From NCBI GenBank assembly GCA_965178125.1, contig OZ237751.1:930001-994000 (forward strand): a stretch of 64,000 nt of DNA, given 5' to 3'. The DNA is from Bilabrum cf. latius. Lineage: Eukaryota > Bigyra: Bicosoecida > Bigyra > Bicosoecida. Positions 33,529-45,825 of this stretch are shown here, one piece after another (the first letter of the stretch is position 1; the number at the start of each line of letters is the position of its first letter). Position numbers and translations under genes: made by a program. The notes beneath the pieces were generated by a model that ran no database searches, had not been told where the DNA came from, and was given only the letters and a program-made list of their open reading frames with translations.

Positions 33529-36500
33529 TCAGCTGGAGCCGCCCCCAGTCGCCTGCACCACCGCGCTCGGGTCGTACCCGTCCAGAGGGTTGCGCGTGGT
33601 GGCGCTGGGCCCGGTGGCCCCCGAAGCTCCCATCAGGTTCTTGCCCGACTGGCCCCTCGTCATGGCCCCCCCCTCGGCAGGGGCAAACCCAGGGGCTGCC
33701 TTGCTGCCGCCCGATGATGACCCGCCCGATGATGACCCGCCCACGGGGATGCGCACCACCCTGTCCACGCCGTCCTCCCCGCGCCTGACCTCGGTGCGGT
33801 ACTGCTGGCCCGTGGTCTCGGCCGCCTGCCTCTCGGCGAGTCTCTGCGAGTCGGACTTCTGCCTGCAGAACATGACGAGCGCGCCCGCTGCCACGCCGAT
33901 CACCAGAGCCGCGGCCACGAGGCCCAGGGCCACCTCCAGCCCGAGCTTGCCCTTGTCGTCGCCCTTGCCGCCGCCGCCAGAGGCGCCCGGGGAGGCACTC
34001 ACACCGGGCCCCTCCGTGGGCACGGGCAGCCCGCTCACGGAGGGCCTCGCCGTGGGCGCACCGGTGGGGTTGCCGGGCAGAGAGGACGGCTGCGCGGGGG
34101 CAGCGGACACCTGCGGCGAGCTCGATCCATCTCCGGGGTCCGCCAGGGAGCTGACGGGGAAGCCCGAGAGGTCCGTCCGCAGGTCGCCCAGCAGCTGCCC
34201 GCTGGCCCGCACGGACCGCATGACGGACCGGACCGTGCCTTCGTCCGCGGCGGTCTTGATGTTGACCTGCACCGTGACGGCCACGCCAGAGGCGCCGGCC
34301 GCCTGTGCCCTCCTTCCGGCAGACCTGAGGAGCTGCCTGCGGAGGGAGCTCCCTTCCTACTCCTGTCGCTATTCTTCTTCTTCTTGTCCTTGTCCTTGTC
34401 CTTGTCCTTCCTGTTGCTGCAGGGGGCTGGCAGGGGAGGTGGAGGGGGTCGGGTTGGCCGAGGGCGAGGGAGCCGCCCAGTCGGCCACTTTGACCACCAG
34501 CACGTCGTCCTTGGCGTAAGGGGCAGAGGGGGCGGGGGCACCGCCCTCGCCCGCGGAGATGTAGCCCGCCACGCGCGTGCGCAGCGCGCTCGTCACACCG
34601 GTGTCGAACTGCCCGCGGCTCACGCCCTCCATGACCCACGTGGTGGTGACCACGGCGCCCGCGCCCGCGCCGGCAATCGAGGAGCTCTGGCACACGCCGG
34701 TGCCCATGCCCAGAGAGAGCAGAAGCGCCCTCCCCGTCCACTCCACCGGCCCCATGCCCTCCTACTGGCTCGGCATGGCAAAGCACTGCGCGCCCGACTC
34801 GCAGTCTGAGCTGCTGCTGCAGGCGAACCCAGTGGTGCATCGGCGAGTGCACGGCCCGCCGCAGTCGACGTCCGTCTCACCCGAGTCCTTCCGACCGTCG
34901 AAGCAGCTGGCGCCGCCGTCCGGCACCACAGTTCCGCAGTTGTACCCGGAGTAGTCCGGCTGGCAGTTGCACTCCGCCACCGGCGTGTCAGACCCGGGCA
35001 GAGTCACCGCTCGGCACTGCCCGTGCCCCGAGCACGTGACCTGCTGGCAGGGGGGCGCGGGGGAGGGCAAGGGTGTGGGAGCGGGCCCGAACTGGTCCCA
35101 CTTGACCATCGTCCACGCGGGCGTGCTGCCCCCAGTCACCGCGCCCGCCGCCACTGAGACGTTCAGCGCCACCTGGGCGTCGACGGTCTGCGGCTTGTTG
35201 AAGAAGAAGGTCACTTCAAAGATCTGAGACCCGGTGCTGGCGTCCGCCCCTCCCACGCTCACGATCCCCTCAGGCTGCACCGAGATGCTGTCCGCCGTGA
35301 ACCCAGAGACCCGCTTGTTGAAGCTGAAGGTGGCCTTGAACGGCTCGGACCCGTCGTGCAGCCGGGGCGCGATGATGGACAGGGTCGCGGGGGCACCCGC
35401 AGGAGGCGGGCGGGTGTATGGCAGCTGCAGCGCCTTGGAGGCGTAGTTCTGGATGCCCTCCTCGCCCACGGAGTTCACGCAGCCCTGCAGGATCTGCAGG
35501 GTCATGGTGCCCAGCGCCGCGGGGCTCACGGTGAAGCTGTAGTCCCTGCCCTCCGTGTCCTCCTGCTCGACGCCGGACACGAACGCGCGCGTGCCCGTGA
35601 CCTGCAGGCACGTCGCGGCCATGCCGGTCACGGGTCGGTCGAACGAGGCCACGACCTTGACGGTGGATCCCCTGCCCTGGTGGGAGGACGGGCCCGTGAG
35701 GATCACCGTGGCGGGAGGGGCTTGGTAGGTGACTGTCCTCGTAGCCTGCACGTTCTGCTGGCCCGAGGAGCCCAGCACGTTGGCTGGGACCGTGATGACG
35801 ATGTCCGTGGGGTCCGTGGGGATGAGCTGGAGCCTGGCGAGGGTCGTATCCGATGCCGAGAACGGCTGCGAGAACCGGTTGTTGAGGATGGTGGCGCCCT
35901 CCACCTGCACCACGCTGCTGAGCGGGCGGTTCTAAATGCCCGGCATCTCCTTGGAGAACTAAATCGTCACCTGGATGCCGTCGAACTCGCTGCCCCGGCC
36001 TGTGGGCCCCTGGTGCACGGTGGTGGTGAAGATGCTCGGAAGGGCGGGGCCCGGGGCGTCGGGAGCGTACGTCACCCTCAGCGAGGCGAACTCGTTGCCC
36101 GGCAGCGCGAATGAGTTCGAGGGCAGGAAGAGGGAGATGTCGGCCTCGGCCGTGGGGTTGATCTGGAACTGCAGCACCGTGGTGGGGAACGACACGCTCA
36201 CGTCGCCGAAGAGGTTGTCGAAGCCGTTGAGGGCTACCAGCTGGCCGACCAGCCAGGTGCGGATGGCCTGGTCGTTGCTCTGGTCGATCGTGGAAGGGGG
36301 CCGCACGGGGCTGCTGAGCGTGGCAGTGACCAGGAACGGGTCCACTCCGTTGTGGGTGGCGGGTGCCTCAAGCGTCGCGTTGGGTCTCTGCACCCCCGCG
36401 GCTCCCTCGGTGAAGGGGGTCAGCTTCCTCGCGAAGAAGTTGCCCTGGCTGAAGCCCAGGTCGTTCCCTGGGACTGTCACGGAGATGGACGAGAACTGCC

Positions 36501-38394
36501 CGGCGCGGTTGGCCACCGGCAGGATGGCAGCCACGAAGAGGGTGCCCCCACTGGTTACGTTCCACTGGTTGTTGGGGTTGGGTCCCACCAGCCGCCCCCC
36601 GGTGATGGTAAGCTTGGACGGAGGGAACAAATCGGGGCGGCTGATGGGCGCGTTGAGGCGAATCGTGACGTAGAGTGGTCTCGGCACCGGGTTGTTGGCC
36701 GAGTCGTTGCCCACCGTGTAGAAGGCCGGGCCCTCGATGCCCACCTGCACGGTGGGGCTCTCGCTCGTGTAGCGGATGAACTCGAGGGGGCCCCGCTGGA
36801 AGGTGGCGTTGGGGAAGGATTCCAGCTGCACCTGCACCGACGGGAATCTGCCGCCGTCACCCGCCTGCGCGGACACGTTGAAGAAGTACGTGTTGGATGC
36901 GTCGTCGTAGTCCTCCGCGGGCCACGTGTTCCTCAGCCATTTGCTGCTGATGAACCCGCCCGTCACGCGGAAGTTGTTGCCGTTCAGCGCGGTGAGCGGG
37001 TTGCCGATGTTCTGCTTCTGCTGGGCCGACAGGAATACCTGCAGGGTCAGGGGGATGTCGAGAGAGTTGCTCTCCGAGTACGAGTCTGGTCCCTGGAGCG
37101 CGAAGCGGATGGGACGGTCCCCGCCGCCACCGGGGGTGCCCCCGCCCCCCGCGTTGGGGTCAAATCGGATCAGCTGGGTGAAGTTCTTGTTCCCCGGAGG
37201 CGCGAAGACGTTCTCTGCCACGGAGATGGTGAAGTTCTCGTCCGTCGTGGGGAACAGGGTGAAGCGCACGAGCGTGCCCGGGGTGCCGAAGCTGGATTCG
37301 AAGGCCTGGAAGGAGCCGAGCTTGAACCCCGAGGAGCTGAGCTACAGGATCGACTCGGACACGTTGTTGGCGTCAACGGGGGGCGTGATCCTGATGTTGC
37401 CGAAGATCTGAGTCGTGGTGGGTCCGTAGGACGTGGCTCCCGTGTACTCCAGCGTAGCCCTATCGATGTTCGTCCCGCTGCCGTCGAACTGAATGGCGTC
37501 GCTCCTCGTGGCTGCGTTCGAGGCGGCGCCCAGCGCGTCCTGCTGCACAGTCAGGCGCATGGTGCCGGTGGCCCGCGGGGTCAGCTCGACGTCGTAGTTG
37601 AGGCACTGCCCAAAGGTGCAGCGAGGGGTGACGTCCGTGACGGTGCCGCCCGACAGGCCGAGGCTGGAGGTGGAGAGGGGCTTGTAGTCGGCGGAGTTGA
37701 TCGGCCCCCGCTCAAACACCACGTTGGCGGTGACGGTCTTCTGGCTGGCTATGTAGTAGCTGGGAGCCGAGATGCTCGCCTGCACCCGTGCGTCCGCGTT
37801 GGGTGAATACTGGCTGGAGAAGAACGCGGCGTTGTTCCCCTGGTCCACGGAATCAGTCGGAAGGAACAGACGCACGAAGTTGCTCAGGCCGCCGCTGCCG
37901 GACGAATCAGCGTTTGGCTGTACGCTCAGCACGAAGACAGTCTTGGGCTGTTCCATGTAGACGGCTTGAATCGTGCAGGCCGTCGTTTGGAAAATTGAGG
38001 CCGTCACGCCATCCACCGGCTAAGTGAACCCGACACTAATATTGAACGGAGCAGTGCGCTCATTGTAGTACCTGCGCGCTTGATGGGGCAAGGAAGTGGC
38101 TGAAGGAATTGCCATGCGCCTGCTTGGGTCTGCGCCGTGGACATTTCTCTTGCACGGAGGAACACCGCGGCAGATTCCAATCAATACAGAAACGCTCATC
38201 GAATTAGAATAATTTTAACCAAGGATAGGGCGAAAGTCCTTGCAACAAACGATCTGGACGGATCGCGGGCTCATGAATCCACGGATAGGCTTGCAGCTTC
38301 TGTTGGCTCACGATGGTCCTCTGAACGAAGCAGATACCTTTCCCAGAGATTGTGAGATCCCACATAGCACAAGTGCCAGCGCTAGCGCGCGCAT
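33529..38394 (-). CDS. Giant type I surface protein B, Ig-like repeats plus EGF-like domain
   Basis: Exon 1 (38394-38312) encodes a signal peptide (MRALALALVLCGISQS). Exon 2 (38071-33529) carries the rest through seven TAG codons (37342, 35959, 35932, 34762, 34369 and two more) to TGA; 1541 aa. The ectodomain holds several tandem Ig-like beta domains of bacterial Big type (for example FSFNKRVSGFTADSISVQPEG) and the motif HQGPTGRGSEFDGI. An EGF-like module (CSGHGQC with CNCQPDYSGYNC) is followed by an ETDVDCGGPC Cys block. A SEA-like segment precedes a transmembrane helix (about residue 1400) and a short cytoplasmic tail. It is paralogous along its whole length to the gene at 53718-58406, sharing the intron position. 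A role in adhesion or coat is inferred from architecture. Confidence 0.87.
35959..35961 (-). other. TAG in surface protein B aligned with CAG in protein A
   Basis: B reads VTI-TAG-FSKEMPGI; A reads VTI-CAG-FSQEMPGI (CAG at 56274-56276). A single C-to-T transition separates them. Confidence 0.92.
38072..38311 (-). other. Intron of surface protein B (240 bp)
   Basis: The donor is GTGAGCC and the acceptor GCGCGCAG. It interrupts a Ser codon (TC/G), at the same codon and phase as the intron of surface protein A. Confidence 0.88.
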
Positions 38395-38641
38395 TGTGTT
38401 GCTCCACCGATATCTCGCGTGGAAGACTCTCGGGAAATCGAATCGAATAGGAGAGGATGAATTAAACTTGTGTGGTTGCAACCGGCCGTCGCCGCAGCAG
38501 ACGTGCAGGGCACTGTAGCACGAACGACGAGGACACCGAACACGTCGCCAGATACGCGAAATTGCAGAGGTGGCAGTAGAAAACTTACGATTTTAGAACC
38601 AAATACTGAAATATTGCAAATTTGTGGACGTACAGGCTTGC

Positions 38642-40822
38642 ATGGGTTGCGGTATCTCTACGGCAGAGGAGCAAAATTCGTCGGCCTAGGTGAGCGGAAA
38701 TGGTGACATTAGAAGTATTATTCGACCATTGTCAGAAGTATCAGCGGTACTTGCATTGTCTCAGCGGCTCGTCGATTCCATTGACATCCATTGCATCCAA
38801 TTCTACGCGTCGCAGTCACAGCTGCCACGAACGCAGCAAGCTCTAGCGCTGACTGGCAAGCCACGTGGTCTAGCCGGCTTACACGACCAAGCAAAGAAGG
38901 GCTTGGACTATGCCACAGCTCAAGATCTTTCGAATTCCTGCCCCTATCCGATGCATTCTGCTGGCGCGAAGCCACGGCTCGCTGTCTCAACTGTTGGTAC
39001 CGCGGTGCACCTGGAACAGTCGAGCTACAGGCCCGGGGCACAGGCGCAGCTCATCCTGGATAATGCATCGCTGAGGCAATGCCTCTCATTGCTACCAGAT
39101 ACTAGCACTCAGTTCTGGTGCGTTGCAGTCCAGCGCTCGTCCCGGTCCAGGGTCTTCTTCGAGCCGGGACAGGCGGAAGCGACCGTTCTGTCGTAGTGGA
39201 TGGGAACAACCACTGAAGCCATTGAAGGCGCGATATCGCAGCACGCTGGGCTCGTCGGCTTGGATACGTATACGAATATATGTACCGATGTGCTGCCTGA
39301 TCGAACAAGCGAGAGTTGCAGCGAAACACAGCGACCATTCGCTTGGTCGCTATCGAGCATGTGTGACAACGCTGACGTGGTCGCACCGAGGCATTTGCAC
39401 GTGCGCATCTCAGACAAAGCAGCGCGGCGCCAGGGCAGAAAGAGCAGCATTGCTTCAACCGGTATCCAGCCGGCTCCGCCCGCAGATGCCCTGAGAGTCA
39501 CGAGACCGACGGAGGAATCGTGTGGCAGCGGAAGCAGCAGCGGCAGCGGCGGCGCTGATGCTGCATGCACCATCGCTTGCAGCAGAAGCAGAAGCAGAAG
39601 CAGAGGCAGCCCCTCGCCGACGGACAGTGCATCATTTGAGCGGGAGGTGCTACGAGCAGCGGGGGTCAGGAAGCGATCGAAGAGGCGCGGGCGCGGGCAC
39701 CCCGACGACGTCGGTCTCGATGGGCCTGCTGTGCTGCCCGTCGGCTCATGCAGGCAGGTTGTTTCAGTCGCTCCATCCCTGCTCCCTTACCCTCCCCCAG
39801 GAGATTTATCGCAGCAGCTGCAGCAGCTGCCAGTCCCATGCGAACAGCCGGTGCTGGTGCCTCGCCGCCCCGAGGGAACAAGCGAGAGGGGTAGCTCCAC
39901 GGTGAGCGTGCTCGACGTTGAGGACGAGAGATCGTGGAGCAGGTTGCAGGGAGCCGGGGAGCAGCGGAAGGGGGACGCATCAACATCAAAGGGCTCCGAG
40001 TTGGCGAAGGAAGGAAGCACTGGCACGCTCAGCTTGGCGGGCGGCTCGATGGTCAGCGTGTCCCGGTCACCGGGTGCAGGCCGCTGCCGGGTCGTGGTCG
40101 ACCAGGCGAGCACCCGCTCCTCGAGCAAGTGCTCTGCCGTGTCACCGGAGAGCACGCGGGGCGATGCCTGGCACAGGGTGCCAGGCAGCACGAAATGGGG
40201 CAGATGCGGAGGCACGGGCAAAGGCAAGGGCAGGGGTATGGACGATCGCGAGGCGGGCGGCGGTGGCTTGGTGATGGAGGCTGCTGCGAGTGCAGCGGCT
40301 GCCACGAGAGCGAGAGAGCCGGGTTCCCCTGATCCTGCGGCGGGCTGGTGCGGGCATGAAGGGGAGCAGGCCGGGGTTGACCAGCACGACTGGCAGATGG
40401 GTCGTGTGCAACTGCGCGTCAGCGAGGTGATTGTGCCTGATTGGGAGCAGTTGTGCAATTCTGGCGGCAGATCGGAGGCTGGGGAACAATAGCGTGGGGA
40501 TAACGCAAGAAGGAATGGGGTTGACAGTGCTGGTGCTGGGGCTGGGGCTGGGGCTGGTGATAGTGCTGGCCTTCGGGGCGTCCTGAAAAGGGGTTCGACA
40601 GCGGGATGGAGAGTGGCCGATGGTGCGATAAGCTCTGGCTGCAGGGACAAGGGGTTTGACAATATCATCCGACTCAAGCCCGTGTTCCTGCTCCGGACCC
40701 GAGGGGCGGCTTGGACATGGCTCATGCGTCAAGGGGCCTTTTTGGCTCAGTTCAAGCGCATCCTCGGGCTGCACTCGATGGTGGTAGTTGGGATGGAATA
40801 TGCAGTAGGAACTTCCACTTGA
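38642..40822 (+). CDS. MGC-anchored family, copy A (unknown)
   Basis: Exon 1 (38642-38689) encodes MGCGISTAEEQNSSA plus TAG; exon 2 (38816-40822) ends in TGA; 684 aa. MGC followed by Ser at position 6 is a classic dual acylation signal (N-myristoyl Gly2, palmitoyl Cys3), so the protein is likely membrane-attached on the cytosolic face. It shares two conserved blocks with copies B-D: block 1 FWCVAVQRSSRSRVFFEPG (about 39115) and block 2 LKPVFLLRTRGAAWTWLMRQ at the C terminus (40676-40800). The middle is Ser/Gly/Arg-rich and poorly conserved, with SSTVSVLDVEDERSWSRL shared with copy D. TAGs at 39194 and 40490 are bridged by homology. I do not recognise the family. The intron is inferred by analogy with copies B and C; the frame also stays open if it is retained. 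Confidence 0.72.
38690..38815 (+). other. Probable intron of family copy A (126 bp)
   Basis: The donor is GTGAGC and the acceptor GCGTCGCAG, phase 0. It sits after the short MGC exon as in copies B and C. Its length is a multiple of three and it has no stop, so retention cannot be excluded. Confidence 0.55.
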
Positions 40823-41037
40823 TATGAATGCCTTCATGCTCGATTTCTCGTCGTCGAGGGCCGGAATGCCGGCATCATCGTGCGGTGCAGCCGCCTCGGG
40901 CTGGTTCGTTGATTGGATCGCCGTAGGTGGCATTCGAAGCTGCGTCGTGCGCTAGACAGGACAACTCGCGGTGAAAATACGGCTAAATTCTTGAGCTTTT
41001 TATTTAGTTGTTCACATTGTTCACATAAGCGTACACA

Positions 41038-43271
41038 ATGGGGTGCATGATGTCGACATCAACCGCAGCACTAATCGTGAGCTTGCGACACCATCGCTCT
41101 GATTCAATGACGGCGATATCTTCGGCCCATCCAGTTGCGCATCTGTTAAATAGTCCCTTGTCGCTTGATTTCATAACAATGAATCGTAATATGCTTGCAA
41201 ACTATATTATTCACCGCAGGGCATGGAAGGGGGCACTGTTTCTACACCTTCGAAAGAGACACGTACCTCGCCACAGGGGACACCACAGGCTCAAATGATA
41301 AATTCGCCTCGTGCGGGGCAACATGAGACTGCCATTATGGGCGGGAAAGGTACTTTCGGCACCGTTTATTCGTATACTGCGGGCGGATCAACAGGCGCCG
41401 AGAAATGTCGAGCTACTGCCGACCAAAGTGGTGCAATCGGTGCTTGCTGCACACACAATCACACTCAAGGTGCTGTGAACAACTGCCATTGCATAGATCA
41501 CAGCGTGGATGTGTGGATCATTGCTGTCCAGCGCACCGACCAGCCCAGGGTATTCTTCGCGCCTGGCAGGGTAGAGTAGCAGGCTGTCACTCGGTGGCTT
41601 AGCGGGGCGACCACCGTGCTTGACCGGGTGCTGCGAGAGCACAAGAGCAGCAGCGGCAATGAAATTCAAGAAGAAGCCTATCAACTCCATTCAGCTCGCG
41701 CGGGAAGCAATGCGGCCGAGTGGGCGACGGCACGGGCCTGGTCGCTCCCGGGCGAGTGCAAGCACGATGGCGTCTAGATGCCGGGGCAGCTACTTATCGT
41801 GGAAGCCGAGCAATTTGCAGTCGCAAGAGGACTTGCCGGCGATATGTGCTCCTCTCAATCGACTGGCTCGGCGAAGAATTCCACAGCTCCGCAGGCCACA
41901 CGCATGGAAGCATTTGGTCGCTCGAGCGCACCGTACGTGTACTCAGTTTCTGACCAGCTTCAGGCCAGTGCTCCGATGCAGCTACCACGGGAGCAACTCC
42001 AGACAGATAATGCAATGCATACTAATGGATCGAGGCGGCGCAACGGCTTCCTTCCTCTCTGTAGGCCGCCAGCAAGCAGCGAGCGCATTTTATCCTGCGA
42101 CCCCGTCCTCGGAGGCAAGCTACTCGCTGCGATGGGCGTGCGCGCACCCGCTGCAGCATCAAGGCGTAGGGCCCTCCGAACATCAGCCCACCTCACCGTG
42201 ACAGCATCACCGCAAAGCATCGTGCGGATTGGAGCCTCCCTACTGCCCCCGAACTGGCAGCAATCAACGTAGCAGCCAGCCGGTGCCGGCGCGAAACCAT
42301 CACGCAGATTGGCCCAGCGGGCGGCGGACACGCTCTACTTCTAGGAGCAAGTGGCCTGCCTCACGAACCCGAGGTTCAGAGAGACACTTGGATCCACCAC
42401 CAGTCTCGTCGCGGCCACAGCAGAGCAGGCATCGGTGAAGCAGGCGGCGGCATGTGCAGGGCACGAGGCCCCGAGCGCAACGCTGAGCGTGTCTCGCGGG
42501 GCCGATGAATCATGCGCAGCGTCCTCCGAGCCTCACAGCCCTGCCAGGCATAGCAGCTCTACCACCACAGTGGGCCTGCAGGGTGACCGTGCGGCGTGCG
42601 ATGCAGGCGCGCCCACTGGAACCGTTCCGTCCCATGGTTGCGCCAACTGGCCGGTGCAACCGCAATACGTGAGATCCGTCAGGAGCATCATCGGCATCGG
42701 CATCGGCATCGGCATCGGCATCGGCGCGCAGCAGCCTAGCCCGGCACTAAAAGGCGAAAACCGAGCCGGCCTGCCCGCCACAGCCAGTCCCGCGCATTCG
42801 CACTGCGTGAAAGCAGCTGGACTGGCTGGGACTGGCAGTGGAAGCCAGGCAGCCCGAGGCCTCCCTCGCCACGTGAAGGTGGCCGGTCCCCCGGCAGCTG
42901 CCTGCATCTCCCATTCCCGAATACAGGCTGTTCCAGGTCTGTCCGGCCCTCTGCAGCAGCGCCAGCAGAAGCCCCCCCAAGGCCAAGTGCAGCTCCGTCC
43001 CGCGGAGGTCATGCTGCCACCGGGCCACCGACTGCACCCACCACAGCCTGCCGCCGATGGAGCCATCCCCAGAGGGTGCATGGCCGGGAATGGTTCCCCT
43101 AGTACGACAGAGGTTGCCCGACTCAAGCCCGTGTTCCTGCTCCGGACCCGGGGTACCGCCTGGGCCTGGCTCATGCGGCAGGGGGCCTTTTCGGCTCACC
43201 TGCGGGCTGTGCTGGGGCTGCACTCGATGGTGGTGGTGCGAATGGAAAGGATCGCGGGAGAGACAATGTGA
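41038..43271 (+). CDS. MGC-anchored family, copy B (unknown)
   Basis: Exon 1 (41038-41076) encodes MGCMMSTSTAALI; exon 2 (41220-43271) ends in TGA; 696 aa with TAGs at 41577, 41775, 42270 and about 42342. Block 1 is VWIIAVQRTDQPRVFFAPGR (about 41512). After the TAG at 41577 the text continues AVTRWLSGATTVLDRVLREH, parallel to copy C, where the equivalent residue is Glu. A further shared block is RAWSLPGE and MPGQLLIVEAE. A (ATCGGC)n run encodes an Ile-Gly repeat (42691-42726). The C-terminal block 2 is ARLKPVFLLRTRGTAWAWLM (about 43120). The acylation signal suggests membrane association; function is unknown. Confidence 0.78.
41077..41219 (+). other. Intron of family copy B (143 bp)
   Basis: The donor is GTGAGC and the acceptor CACCGCAG, phase 0, after 13 codons. 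Position and size match copy C (144 bp). Confidence 0.75.
42691..42726. repeat. Hexanucleotide microsatellite (ATCGGC)n
   Basis: About six tandem ATCGGC units inside copy B encode alternating Ile-Gly. Copies A, C and D lack it. Confidence 0.9.
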
Positions 43272-43513
43272 CTGGGCGTGATATAACAAAACCATACCGT
43301 TATATGCTGTATTGCTCAAGCGTTTCTATGTCACATGTTTCTGCTCAAGGTCTATCGCCGGCGGGCGCGCATCAGGATGGTGCAGTCGTCTGCTCGAGCG
43401 CGAGGTGGTCGCAGGAGCAGACTGCGCCATTTACGCCCGCATTCGTCTACAAACTGCACTCTCCTTTATTCCAGGTTTGAAAAGTACACGGCTTGGACTT
43501 GAAGTCGTGCCAT

Positions 43514-45751
43514 ATGGGGTGTGCAGCCTCAGAAGTACCCGCAAACCACGATGTATGTCCTGTTCGCGTGTATGCGACGTGCACAGGGTACTCCCTTAGC
43601 CCTTCAGCACACAATGGATAGCATCACACGCGTCTAAAGATCCCATTTTAGACATATCAAAATGAAAATGCTCGCGACTGCTCTTTGCTATCGCAGGGTG
43701 AGGCAGAAATCATCGATTTTACGAAGAAAGCTGGGGTACGTACGTCGCACACACAGACGCCTGGGTCGATAATTCAGGACCCTACGAGAATCAGGCAAAG
43801 CGTTGGTGCAAACCGGCAGTCGAATCATACATCAAGCAACAAAGATTCGTATTCCGGTGGTAGGTCACCTGATGCCGACAACCGTCGAGCTACGGCCGGA
43901 CGTCATAGCGCAATCGCCGGCGGCTCCCGACGCACAATCTGCGGCTGTAGTCAGCTTGCCGGGCTGATTGATCGACAGACGAGCAACGACGTAAATGTAT
44001 GGATCATTGCAGTCCAGCGCACCGACCAGCCCAGGGTATTCTTCGTGCCCGGCAGGGTTGAGGAGAAGGCTGTCACCCGGTGGTTTAGCGAGGCGACCGC
44101 CGTGATTGACCGGGTTCTGCGAGAGCACAATGGCAACAGCGAAGGGAAAATACCGAACGGTGCCAATCACAACCATGCAGCGCCTGTGGGAGGCAATGCG
44201 GCCGAGTAGACGGCGGCCCGGGCCTGGTCGCTCCCGGGCTCCGAGCACGATGGCATCGAGGTGCCGGGGCAGCTGCTTCTCGTGGAAGCCAAACCGAGCA
44301 GCACTACGCAGACGAGTGCGCGTGATTGTATTTTATTCCGATCGCCGAGGGGCCTCCTGCTGCAAGCAGACGACGCCTGCACTGCCGGGACCGCCAGCCC
44401 AATGATCACGCCCGCACCTCACTGCTCAACTCAGCCGGCAGGTGCAGCGCCGGAGGGGTGCACCAGCCAGCCTGGCTTTATTGCGCGCCCGGCATGGGGA
44501 AATGACCAAGGGCTCGCCATCTTGCGGGATCGAGGCGATGCCACGGGCGATGCCGGAGACAAGCTGCTGGCAGCAATTGGCGTGCGCACCCATTCGAAGA
44601 GAGCGGCGAGGGCGATGGGACGGCGAGGAAATCTACCCAAGGTGGCGCGGCCGGTCAGGCAAGCATTCTGTGTTCCAGTCCTCGATCTAGATACTAAAAG
44701 CAGCGTGCGACTAGATGCATAGCTGCTTCCTCTGGGCTGGCAGTGCACCCCCAAACCGACGCCGGCACGCCGCGCCGCTTTTCCCCCTCGATTGCGTTCA
44801 GCAGAAGCTGCGATGGCTTCCAAAACGGGTTGCCAAGCCACATTTAGAGCTGGGGCTATTAGTTCCACGCTGAGTCTGGCCGCACCCCCAGAGGACTCGA
44901 ATCATGGATCCACACGGACAATGCGTTCACACCATGCCAGCGGGCGAGACACGCAGCCTTCATCCTCGGGGAGTCATATGAGCACCACTGCACCAGCCAG
45001 AGTGAAACCGGCACACCAGACTCGCTACCAGGCCGCGACCATAGCGAGCGCGGGCACCGGGGCAGACCAAGGTCCGCGGAGTCCCCTGCGGCGTCGATCC
45101 AGCGACACGAACGCTGCTAGTACTGCCAGCTCACTTGGATCTCGATTTCAGGAGGCAACTGCCGTGCCGAGCGAGTCCCGAATCTTGGCAGCAATCGCTC
45201 AGGTCACACTTGGGGATGGGGTGCCGGCAGACGCTGTACTAGTGCATGAGAGTTAGCCTGCCAACAGGAGGGCGACTGCATCGAGAGAGCGCCGCCTTCG
45301 CTCTCCCATAGGAACAGGGGCATGTACTCGAACAGGTCGGTCTACCAGTTTTGCATCGCTTGGCGTGGTTGACGGCGATCCTGTACCACCGCTACCGCAG
45401 TTGCAACTGTAGCAGCAGTTGCAACTGGAGCAGCAGGAGCAGCATGAGCAGCAGGATCCAGTGCCCAGTGCGCTGCACCTTCGCCCCACAGTGGTCATGC
45501 TGCCACCGGGCCACAGGCTGCACCGATCCGAGCCCGCTGCTGATCCATCACATCCCATGAAGCCCGAAGCTGATAACAACGCTAGTGTTGTATCCACGGC
45601 TGCTGCCCGACTCAAGCCCGTGTTCCTGCTCCGGACCCGTGGTGCCGCCTGGGCCTGGCTCATGCGGCAGGGGGCCTTCTTGGCTCACCTGCGGGCGGTG
45701 CTGGGGCTGCACTCGATGGTGGTGGTGCGAATGGAACGATTCGATCAGTAA
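43514..45751 (+). CDS. MGC-anchored family, copy C (unknown)
   Basis: Exon 1 (43514-43552) encodes MGCAASEVPANHD; exon 2 (43697-45751) ends in TAA; 697 aa, TAGs at 44207, 44720, 45254 and about 45410. Block 1 is VWIIAVQRTDQPRVFFVPGR (about 44000) followed by VEEKAVTRWFSEATAVIDRV. RAWSLPGSEHDGIEVPGQLL parallels copy B, where the equivalent of IE is V-TAG. A Gln-rich stretch at about 45400-45440 has a TAG amid CAG codons. Block 2 is ARLKPVFLLRTRGAAWAWLM (about 45605). At TAG 44207 copy B has TGG, so that one site is not informative about Gln. Function is unknown. Confidence 0.78.
43553..43696 (+). other. Intron of family copy C (144 bp)
   Basis: The donor is GTATGT and the acceptor GCTATCGCAG, phase 0, after 13 codons, matching copy B. 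Confidence 0.75.
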
Positions 45752-45825
45752 TGCAGCGTGGCTGGGCCACCTTGAGAGCTTGTCAGAACGAGTCATCCGG
45801 TGATCTAAACATGTAGGAGGTCAAG

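Noticed and set aside
42691-42726. CRISPR-like short regular repeat
   Set aside because: It is a hexanucleotide microsatellite without spacers, in frame inside a coding region.
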